34,827 nt of DNA from Sphingorhabdus sp. (GTDB lineage Bacteria; Pseudomonadota; Alphaproteobacteria; Sphingomonadales; Sphingomonadaceae), in NCBI GenBank assembly GCA_015478735.1, contig JADMKQ010000039.1:6255-41081 (forward strand), written 5' to 3'. The notes beneath the pieces were generated by a model, which was not told the origin of the DNA, searched no databases, and saw only the letters and a program-made list of their open reading frames with translations. Position numbers and translations under genes: made by a program. Below, piece after piece: positions 7,770 through 14,265 of this stretch; the first letter of the stretch is position 1, and each line of letters opens with the position of its first letter.

Positions 7770-8308
7770 CCTTGGTTCGGTGAAGTTTGCCGTGCTCCGC
7801 ACTTGATACCGAGCCCAGAGTGCTGCCACCACGTTCCGGTTATCTCGTGCCTCAAATGTAAAACGCAATCCGCAAATATTACGAAAAAGCGCTGTCCTAC
7901 AGGATCAAAACTATGCTAGTTCCTGATCTGTTCTTTCTCATCCTTGAATATCACGCGCGCAGAAGCTGTATCTCCTTCGTCATCCCCGCGCAGGCGAGAA
8001 TCGCTTTGTGGGATAGTGCCAGTCTTCCAGAGATTCCTGCCTGCGCGGGAATGACGGGTGGGGAAAAATGCGCCCCAAATCCAACAGTTTAGGGTTGTTG
8101 GAATCCTACAAAGTCCATTTTAGAAGAATTGGCGGAAAAGGGCGGTTCCTTGGTGTGAACTTTGTGAACTTTGACCCGTCACCACAGCCCATCCACGAAG
8201 CATAAGAGAACCCCTGCCACCCGAAAGCGACACTCTTATCCCTTGCAGGAAAAAACCTAAATGAAAATCTTGGGCGGAAGGGCCAACCTCCCGCTCCAGA
8301 TCAAAAAG
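7770..8308. other. 539-base gene-free stretch between comM and bactofilin
   Basis: Convergent gap (comM on plus, bactofilin on minus). No ORF of 60 or more codons is listed and I see no coding signal. It holds a long imperfect inverted repeat (7978-8056), a tandem 9-mer GTGAACTTT twice (8155-8172), and a set of interleaved complementary segments at 8202-8249 described under findings. No clear terminator with a T-tract is seen for either flanking gene. Confidence 0.6.
7978..8056. repeat. Long inverted repeat with CGTCATTCCC-type ends
   Basis: Arms at 7978-8002 (CGTCATCCCCGCGCAGGC...) and 8032-8056 (...GCCTGCGCGGGAATGACG) are reverse complements at about 22 of 25 positions, with a 29-nt spacer. 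The ends share wording with the hairpins at 21545-21572 and 26214-26235, suggesting one dispersed REP-like family. Confidence 0.65.
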
Positions 8309-8821
8309 CTAAGCCGCTTTCTCGCCAGAAGTCAGCTCCAGTGACGGCGCTTTCGCGGATACATCGAGCGTGTTCTTGTTCAGATGCGGTGTCCGGTTGC
8401 TCTTATGCTTGAAGCGACCGTCAACCTGGGCACCCTGTTCGATCTTGACGTTTTCATAAGATACATCGCCGCCGATACGGGCGCTGGAATTGATGACCAG
8501 ATCGCCTGCCTCGATAGAACCCTCGACCGATCCGGACAGGTTGGCATTATCGGCGATGATGGAGCCTTGAATCTTGCTCGACGGGCCTTGCACCAGTGAC
8601 TGGCATTTAATGTCGCCAATGACTTCACCGTCAATATGCAGATCGACTTTCGCGTCGATATTGCCGGTGATTACGATGCCATCGCCAATGACGGAGAAGC
8701 TCGGCTGGTTGTTGCTATGGTTGTTTCTAGCCACGACGGGAGCCTGTTCTGCCGGTGCGCTCTTGGGCACTGGTGGTGGCGTCGGTTCGCTCTCTGGCGA
8801 GGGTTTGAACTTCGAGAACAT
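8309..8821 (-). CDS. Bactofilin (polymer-forming cytoskeletal protein)
   Basis: 170-residue bactofilin: a proline-rich disordered N-terminus (about 1-40, PESEPTPPPVPK), the right-handed beta-helix core (about 41-145; VITGNIDAKVDLHIDGEVIGD, GSVEGSIEAGDLVINSSARI) and a short tail. These proteins polymerise without nucleotide and organise cell-wall enzymes at curved or polar sites. No transmembrane segment is seen; a membrane-contact motif, if any, would be in the N-terminus. The start is very well supported by AAGGAG 7 nt upstream, a Shine-Dalgarno site inside the upstream M23 peptidase gene. The first 31 codons overlap the end of that gene. M23 plus bactofilin is a recurrent pair, consistent with a scaffold recruiting a wall hydrolase. 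Confidence 0.93.
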   Translation of the reverse strand: MFSKFKPSPESEPTPPPVPKSAPAEQAPVVARNNHSNNQPSFSVIGDGIVITGNIDAKVDLHIDGEVIGDIKCQSLVQGPSSKIQGSIIADNANLSGSVEGSIEAGDLVINSSARIGGDVSYENVKIEQGAQVDGRFKHKSNRTPHLNKNTLDVSAKAPSLELTSGEKAA

Positions 8822-9959
8822 CTGTATTCTCCTTCAGAAAAGGGAGAGGGTTTATCGCCGCTCCATTTAACCGCACTTCAAAATGAAGATGCGTGCCGGT
8901 TGAACGGCCCGTGCTTCCCATTGCCCCCACTTGTATGCCCCTCTTTACTTTTTGACCAGCTTTGACCTGAATCCCGGAAAGATGAGCATAACGCGTCATC
9001 AGTCCGTTACCATGGGTAATTTCCACGGTTTTGCCATAACCGGATTTCCATCCAGCATGGGTAATAGTGCCGCGCGCGGCCGACAATACCGGCTGCCCGC
9101 TGCGCCCTTTGAAATCAATGCCGCTATGCATCGCGCCGCTGCCGTTGAAAGGATCTCTGCGATAGCCGAAACTGCTCGTCATCATGGCCATATCGGGTGT
9201 TCCGGTTGGCATGGCAGACGGAATGGCAAGCAGGATGCGTTCGACATGATCCATCTGCAACAATGCATCGTTCAGCCGTTTCAGCGTCGGGTGCAACTGT
9301 TTCTCACCATCGGTAAACAGCGGAATATAGGGACCACCAGCGGCTTTGCCCGATTGGGGGGAGAGAATCGAAGGGTTAAGCCCGAAATCGCGAATCGCTG
9401 CTTCGGCGCGGGCAGTGCGGGCAAGGGCAGCGCGGGTCAGTTTGTCGGCAAAGCTGATCTGGCGCGATTCAAGCTGGGCCAGAATAGCAGCTTCCGGAAC
9501 CGCAGCGCTGAGCTTTTTGGCATCGAGCGAAATCTTGCTGCCGGTTTCGGAAAGGGGAGCAGCGCCTTTGATAAGCTCTCCGCCGTTCAGGCCTTCTTCG
9601 CCGATAAACTGCTGGGTAATCTGTTCCATCGCTTCCTGCCGCCGGATCAGATCTTTGGCGAGGCCGTCAATCGAATCCTTGTAAGCGGCAATCTCGCTCT
9701 GGCCGCTATTTACTTCGGCTTCCTTCTTGGCAAGCGCCATCCGTTCGCCGGACGCGGTCAAGGTGCTGACGGTCATCACCAGTGTCGCCAACAGCCAGAT
9801 CGCAATCACAGCGCCGACAGCCAGTGCGACGCGTTTTTGCAGCTTGGCCGAAATGGTCAGGAAACGGACCTGTCCATTGGCGCGCATGAAAAACTCGCGG
9901 TCCGTGAACATACGGTCCACGCGCGCGGAAAATCCGCTCTTCAAATTTTGGTTGTGCAT
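8727..9959 (-). CDS. M23 family metallopeptidase, membrane-anchored
   Basis: 410-residue LytM-type endopeptidase. A short cytoplasmic N-terminus carrying DREFFMRANGQVRF is followed by one membrane segment (about 43-66, VALAVGAVIAIWLLATLVMTV), a periplasmic coiled-coil and linker (about 70-250), and the M23 domain (about 265-370). Both zinc motifs are present: HSGIDF (HxxxD, near 278-282) and HLHFEV (HxH, near 358), plus YAHLSG. It is therefore predicted to be catalytically active on peptidoglycan cross-links, unlike the EnvC-like protein at 13001. The last 31 residues are read through the bactofilin start in another frame. The ATG at 9959 has a weak ribosome site; the Met at residue 17 (MFTDREFF) is an alternative. 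Confidence 0.9.
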   Translation of the reverse strand: MHNQNLKSGFSARVDRMFTDREFFMRANGQVRFLTISAKLQKRVALAVGAVIAIWLLATLVMTVSTLTASGERMALAKKEAEVNSGQSEIAAYKDSIDGLAKDLIRRQEAMEQITQQFIGEEGLNGGELIKGAAPLSETGSKISLDAKKLSAAVPEAAILAQLESRQISFADKLTRAALARTARAEAAIRDFGLNPSILSPQSGKAAGGPYIPLFTDGEKQLHPTLKRLNDALLQMDHVERILLAIPSAMPTGTPDMAMMTSSFGYRRDPFNGSGAMHSGIDFKGRSGQPVLSAARGTITHAGWKSGYGKTVEITHGNGLMTRYAHLSGIQVKAGQKVKRGIQVGAMGSTGRSTGTHLHFEVRLNGAAINPLPFLKENTDVLEVQTLARERTDATTSAQERTGRTGSRRG

Positions 9960-10016
9960 ACCCGAAACTCTAAACTAATCCCCAAAGCGCGGTTAGCAGA
10001 GGGTCGCCGATGGCGC

Positions 10017-10115
10017 GAATCATCAGGGCCGGACTCGTGACGAATCGAAACAGAGATCAGATGAGTTGCGGGAAAGGATGTAAAATCTACGCATATTAAG
10101 ACGGATTTCCGAGTC
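10017..10115. promoter_or_regulatory. Cluster of four GANTC sites in the M23/proA divergent gap
   Basis: GAATC at 10017-10021, GACTC at 10032-10036, GAATC at 10042-10046 and GAGTC at 10111-10115. GANTC is the CcrM methylation site of alphaproteobacteria, which can couple promoters to the cell cycle. About one site would be expected by chance in this 254-nt gap. No confident -35/-10 pair was found for either divergent gene. Confidence 0.4.
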
Positions 10116-10213
10116 GTTTGTGCGATTTGTCACTTTTGATGAAATAGTTTTGTCCATAGGACGCAAAGACTTTTTTGCTTATCGGCTGGCAATAGCCATG
10201 CTAGCAAGCAGGC

Positions 10214-11467
10214 ATGACTGAACATCAAAAACTTGTAACCGACATGGGCCAACGCGCCCGCGCCGCTTTTGCGGTTTTATCCAATGTAACGGACGAACAG
10301 AAAGCCCGCGCCCTTAATGCTGCTGCGGCAAAGCTGCGTTCCGACGAAGCAGAAATCCTTGCCGCCAATGCGGCCGATATGGAAAGGAGCCGCGCCAACG
10401 GGCTCAGTGATGCGATGCTGGACCGGCTGATGATCGACAGCGAACGGCTTGAAGGGATTGCCTCGGCGATTGAACAGGTAGCGGCTTTGCCGGATCCGGT
10501 CGGAGCGGTAATCGACCGGAATGAACGCCCCAATGGTCTTGTCATGGAACGGGTGCGCGTGCCACTTGGCGTGATCGGGATCATCTATGAAAGCCGGCCC
10601 AATGTCACGGCGGATGCAGCGGCTTTGGGCCTGCGCTCCGGCAATGCGGTCATCCTGCGCGGCGGGTCAGAGGCGATTGAAAGCAACCGCGCGATTCACA
10701 AGGCGATGACAGACGGCATTGTGTCAGAAGGTCTACCTGAAGACGCGATCCAACTGGTGCAGACAACAGACCGCGCCGCAGTCGGAGAGATGCTGAAAGC
10801 GGCTGGCCTCATTGACATCATCATACCGCGCGGCGGAAAGTCACTGGTCGCGCGGGTGCAGCAAGAAGCGCGGGTTCCCGTGCTCGCTCATCTTGACGGG
10901 ATCAACCACACTTATATCGACAAGACAGCGGATCAGGAAAAAGCGGTCGCCATCGCAGTCAATGCCAAGATGCGGCGCACCGGGGTTTGCGGAGCGATGG
11001 AAACATTGCTGATCGATCAGGATTACCCGGCACCTGCCGCGCTGCTCGGCGCATTGCTGGATGCCGGATGCGAAGTGCGCGGCGACGATGCTGTCATGGA
11101 ACTGGATTCGCGGACGGTTTCGGCTGACAGTCAGGACTGGGATACCGAATATCTCGCTCCGATCGTTTCGGTACGAATGGTTGGCGGACTGGATGATGCA
11201 CTGGATCATATTGCCGAGCACAGCTCACATCATACCGATGTCGTGGTGGCGGAAGATGAAGCAGTCGCCAACCGCTTCATCCGGAGCGCGGACAGTGCGA
11301 TCGTGATGTGGAATGCGTCCAGCCAGTTTGCCGACGGCGGTGAATTCGGCCTTGGCGCAGAGATCGGCATATCTACGGGCCGCCTTCATGCCCGTGGGCC
11401 GGTCGCGCTGGAAGGGCTGACCACCTATAAATGGGTGGTGCGCGGAACCGGTCAGGTCCGGCCTTGA
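10214..11467 (+). CDS. proA: Glutamate-5-semialdehyde dehydrogenase (gamma-glutamyl phosphate reductase)
   Basis: 417 residues, normal length. It reduces gamma-glutamyl phosphate to glutamate semialdehyde with NADPH, the second step of proline synthesis. Family features include RVPLGVIGIIYESRPNVT (nucleotide-binding fold entry), LRGGSEAIESN, and the catalytic-cysteine segment MRRTGVCGAMETLL. Also present are IIPRGGKSLV, HLDGINHTYID and the C-terminal EFGLGAEIGISTGRLHARGPV. First gene of the plus-strand run; nadD begins 10 nt after its stop, so co-transcription is likely. proB, its pathway partner, is not in this window. Confidence 0.97.
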   Translation: MTEHQKLVTDMGQRARAAFAVLSNVTDEQKARALNAAAAKLRSDEAEILAANAADMERSRANGLSDAMLDRLMIDSERLEGIASAIEQVAALPDPVGAVIDRNERPNGLVMERVRVPLGVIGIIYESRPNVTADAAALGLRSGNAVILRGGSEAIESNRAIHKAMTDGIVSEGLPEDAIQLVQTTDRAAVGEMLKAAGLIDIIIPRGGKSLVARVQQEARVPVLAHLDGINHTYIDKTADQEKAVAIAVNAKMRRTGVCGAMETLLIDQDYPAPAALLGALLDAGCEVRGDDAVMELDSRTVSADSQDWDTEYLAPIVSVRMVGGLDDALDHIAEHSSHHTDVVVAEDEAVANRFIRSADSAIVMWNASSQFADGGEFGLGAEIGISTGRLHARGPVALEGLTTYKWVVRGTGQVRP

Positions 11468-11477
11468 GCATCAGTTA

Positions 11478-12119
11478 GTGAGGACGACAGGCCTTCTTGG
11501 CGGGTCGTTCAATCCCGCGCACGGCGCACATCGTTCGATCAGTCTGTTTGCCATACAGGAACTGGCGCTCGACGAGATGTGGTGGCTGGTGTCACCGGGA
11601 AACCCGCTAAAGGCACAGGCCAGTGACATGGCCCCGCTTTCCGCGCGGTTGGCTTCAGCGCAGAAAATGGCACGACGTAGCGCGATCAAGGCAACGGCTA
11701 TCGAACAGACTCTGGGCACGCGATATACTTATGATACGCTGTGTGCGCTCATCCGGCGCTATCCGAAACGACAATTTATCTGGATCATGGGAGCGGATAA
11801 TCTGGCGCAATTCCACCGTTGGAAGGATTGGCGGAAAATTGCACGTTTATTGCCGATTGCAGTTATCGCGCGTCCCGGCTATGATGACGATGCTTTTGCG
11901 GCACCCGCAATGGCATGGCTCCGGCGCTCCGTCCGGCCTGCGAGCCAGCGGATGAACTAGACTAACTGGAGTACGCCAGCGCTGACATTCTTGCGCTATC
12001 GTCCCGACCCCCGCTCAGCCACCGCGATCCGGATGGCCCGGCCCCATTGGCACAAACAATATGCAGATCGCTGTGTCCGCGACACCGTGACGCATAAATT
12101 GGTTTGCCAGACATATTGA
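11478..12119 (+). pseudogene. nadD: Nicotinate-nucleotide adenylyltransferase, interrupted by in-frame amber codon
   Basis: NadD joins nicotinate mononucleotide to AMP, a near-universal step of NAD synthesis. The frame opens with GTG at 11478 and the clear N-terminal motif GLLGGSFNPAHGAHR (the GxFxPxHxxH nucleotidyl-transferase signature). It continues through WWLVSPGNPLK, ARYTYDT-like TRYTYDT and FIWIMGADNLAQFHRWKDW. TAG at 11958-11960 closes it after 160 residues, which is all the ORF track shows. In the same frame the next 52 codons, ending in TGA at 12117-12119, read TNWSTPALTFLRYRPDPRSA then TAIRMARPHWHKQY. That supplies the family's C-terminal SATxIR motif and brings the total to 213 codons, the usual NadD size. 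So the gene is intact apart from one stop codon. A nonsense mutation, a sequencing error or stop readthrough are all possible; the sequence cannot decide. Confidence 0.85.
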
Positions 12120-12130
12120 TAGGATTTGAA

Positions 12131-12556
12131 TTGACGAAACCGAAAAGCAAAGTGCTGAAATCCGCTACTTCCAAGGAAGGAAAAGCCGAATCAGAGGCTC
12201 TTTATGCTCTCGTGATGAAATCGCTCGACGATGATCAGGCACAGAATATTGTTTCCATCCCGCTGGAAGGGAAAAGCAATATCGCCGATTATATGGTCAT
12301 CGCCGAAGGGCGTTCGACCCGTCAGGTCGCATCTATGGCGCAGAAAATGGCTGAGCATATCAAGCAAGCCGGCGGCGAGGCGCGAATCGAAGGACTCGCC
12401 AATGCCGACTGGGTATTGATTGATGCAGGCGATGTGATTGTTCACATTTTCCGTCCCGAAGTACGCAGCTTTTACAATCTGGAACGCATGTGGGCTGTGG
12501 GAGAGGAAGAAGAAGCAGAAGCAGAGGCTTCCGAAGCAGAGGCTTCCGAAGCCTGA
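12131..12556 (+). CDS. rsfS: Ribosomal silencing factor RsfS
   Basis: RsfS (Iojap family) binds L14 on the 50S subunit and blocks subunit joining when nutrients are scarce. The core (about 20-125) shows MKSLDDDQAQNIVSIPLEGK, SNIADYMVIAEGRSTRQVAS, GLANADWVLIDAGDVIVHIF and RSFYNLERMW, all typical. I chose TTG at 12131 because AGGA lies 6 nt before it and 11 nt separate it from the nadD TGA. The ORF track uses a TTG at 12104 inside the nadD tail. The C-terminus is an acidic tail (EEEAEAEASEAEASEA) built partly from a 15-bp tandem repeat. From 12131 the product is 141 residues. Confidence 0.93.
   Translation: MTKPKSKVLKSATSKEGKAESEALYALVMKSLDDDQAQNIVSIPLEGKSNIADYMVIAEGRSTRQVASMAQKMAEHIKQAGGEARIEGLANADWVLIDAGDVIVHIFRPEVRSFYNLERMWAVGEEEEAEAEASEAEASEA
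12521..12550 (+). repeat. 15-bp tandem repeat (two copies) in the rsfS tail
   Basis: GCAGAGGCTTCCGAA occurs back to back at 12521-12535 and 12536-12550, encoding repeated AEASE residues at the end of RsfS. It is preceded by a GAAGAAGAAGCAGAA run. Confidence 0.85.
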
Positions 12557-12574
12557 TCCGGCGGTTTATCGTTC

Positions 12575-12997
12575 ATGAGGCTCCATATTGTCGCTCGCGG
12601 GAAAATCGGCCGCAGCCCCGAACAGGAGCTGGTTGACCGGTATATCAAGCGGATCAACTGGGATGTGAAGCTGAGCGAACTGCCTGAACAGGGCGGGAAA
12701 ACACCGAAAATAAGCGACCAGACAAAAATCATCGCGCTTGATGAGACCGGGGAAAACTGGAGCAGCAAGGCCTTTGCCGATATTTTAAGCAACTGGCGCG
12801 ATAGCGGCGTTCGCGAAGCTCGTTTTTTAATCGGGGCCGCCGATGGCCTGACCAGCGAAGAGCGGGGCAGCGCGGACCATTTCTTTTCATTCGGAAAAGC
12901 CACCTGGCCGCATTTAATGGCCCGGGCAATGCTGGCCGAACAACTGTTCCGGGCGACTGCCATTATCGCAAACCACCCTTATCACCGTGAAGGCTAG
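12575..12997 (+). CDS. rlmH: 23S rRNA pseudouridine-1915 N3-methyltransferase RlmH
   Basis: 140-residue SPOUT-family methyltransferase that methylates pseudouridine 1915 in helix 69 of 23S rRNA on the 70S ribosome. Visible features are the N-terminal MRLHIVARGKIG, KIIALDETGENWSSKAFAD, the knotted cofactor site LIGAADGLTSEERG, and the C-terminal FSFGKATWPHLMARAMLAEQ with NHPYHREG. The full length agrees with the family (about 140-155). It lies 18 nt after rsfS, its usual neighbour, and 3 nt before the EnvC-like gene. Confidence 0.97.
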   Translation: MRLHIVARGKIGRSPEQELVDRYIKRINWDVKLSELPEQGGKTPKISDQTKIIALDETGENWSSKAFADILSNWRDSGVREARFLIGAADGLTSEERGSADHFFSFGKATWPHLMARAMLAEQLFRATAIIANHPYHREG

Positions 12998-13000
12998 GGC

Positions 13001-14200
13001 GTGATCCGCTGGCTATTCATCATACCCGTTCTTCTGGTGACAGGTGTGTTTTTCGCTGCCTCCCTGCCAGCACAAAGCAGCGACCCGTTGCTGGCCGACG
13101 AACAGCAGGCTTTGATTTCCGCGCGCGAGCAATCGGAAAGGGCGCAGCAGCGCAGCATTGCCCTTCGCTATCAGGCAGAGGCCGCAACCAATGACGCTGA
13201 CAAAGCCCGCATAGAAACCGCTGCCATGGCGGCGCGCATAGAAGCGGCAGAGGCCGACATCCGTGCAGCACGGGCACGCATAGCGATTGTAGCCCGACTG
13301 CAGGACAGTCAACGCGCGCGGCTGGCCGAAAAGCAAAGGCCGGTGGTGCGCCTGACCGCCGCTTTGCAGATGATGACGCGTAAGCCGACGGCCCTTGCCA
13401 TAGTCGAACCACGCTCGTTGGATGAGCTTATCTATATCCGCTCGATCATGTCCACGGTCCTACCCGAAATTGAACGTCGCACAGCCAATCTACGCAGCGA
13501 AGTTAACGAAGGTGAAAAGCTGCGTGTCCAGTCGGCGCGGGCAGTAGCTTCTCTTGATGAAAGCCAGCAGCGTTTGACACAGCGGCGGAAACAGCTTGCT
13601 TATCTGCAATCCGGTGGGACGTCCGGCTTGCAATTCCCCACGACTTTGGGACAGGATCGTGCCCTGGCACTGGGCGAAGAAGCGCGTGATTTGCTCGACC
13701 TGATGGGCCAGATCCGCGAAAGCGGCGCGGTTCGCGAATCGCTGGCGGCGCTGGATGGTCCGATGCTACGTCCGAATCCGGACAATATGAATCAAAACGG
13801 AGTTCAGGCGGCTCGCTTCCCCGCGCGGCGCAACATCGCCACGGCCTATCTTTTGCCTGTGACGGGTGAGCTTGTTACCGGCCTGGGTGAGCGGTCGGAC
13901 AGCGGCTATCGCTCTCGTGGATTAACCATCACCGCCGAACCGAACGCACAAATTGTCGCGCCAGCCGAGGGCCGGATTGTCTTTGCCGGTCCTTATAATG
14001 GTTATGATAATATCCTGATTATCGAACATGATGCGGACTGGACCAGCCTGATTACCAATATGGCAGCGATCAATGTAGCGGTCGGCGATATTGTGAAGCA
14101 GGGCGCACCCATTGGCCGTTCAGCGGACCGCAACACCGATATCACGGTCGAGCTGCGGCGTCATGGCCGTCCGATTGATATTGCTGCGCTGATTTATTGA
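13001..14200 (+). CDS. envC: EnvC-like murein hydrolase activator (degenerate LytM/M23)
   Basis: 399-residue periplasmic protein with a signal sequence (about 1-24, WLFIIPVLLVTGVFFAASLPA), a long coiled coil rich in Arg/Glu/Ala/Gln (about 30-215), a linker and a C-terminal LytM fold (about 285-395). The fold's strands are there (LGERSDSGYRSRGLTI, QIVAPAEGRIVFAGPYNGYDN, VGDIVKQGAPIG). The HxxxD and HxH zinc motifs are not: HLHFE is replaced by ITVELRRHGRP. This is the EnvC pattern, an enzymatically dead domain that activates cell-division amidases. GTG start, with GAAGG 7 nt upstream, 3 nt after rlmH. No amidase gene is seen in the window. Confidence 0.88.
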   Translation: MIRWLFIIPVLLVTGVFFAASLPAQSSDPLLADEQQALISAREQSERAQQRSIALRYQAEAATNDADKARIETAAMAARIEAAEADIRAARARIAIVARLQDSQRARLAEKQRPVVRLTAALQMMTRKPTALAIVEPRSLDELIYIRSIMSTVLPEIERRTANLRSEVNEGEKLRVQSARAVASLDESQQRLTQRRKQLAYLQSGGTSGLQFPTTLGQDRALALGEEARDLLDLMGQIRESGAVRESLAALDGPMLRPNPDNMNQNGVQAARFPARRNIATAYLLPVTGELVTGLGERSDSGYRSRGLTITAEPNAQIVAPAEGRIVFAGPYNGYDNILIIEHDADWTSLITNMAAINVAVGDIVKQGAPIGRSADRNTDITVELRRHGRPIDIAALIY

Positions 14201-14265
14201 TTGGTTGGATTATCGCGGTTTCGCGTTTATATTCGTAACATAGTAAAGTTTACAGGATGCCGATT

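Noticed and set aside
8931-10040. 369-codon plus-strand ORF over the M23 gene
   Set aside because: Shadow of the M23 peptidase, which has a membrane segment and both zinc motifs.
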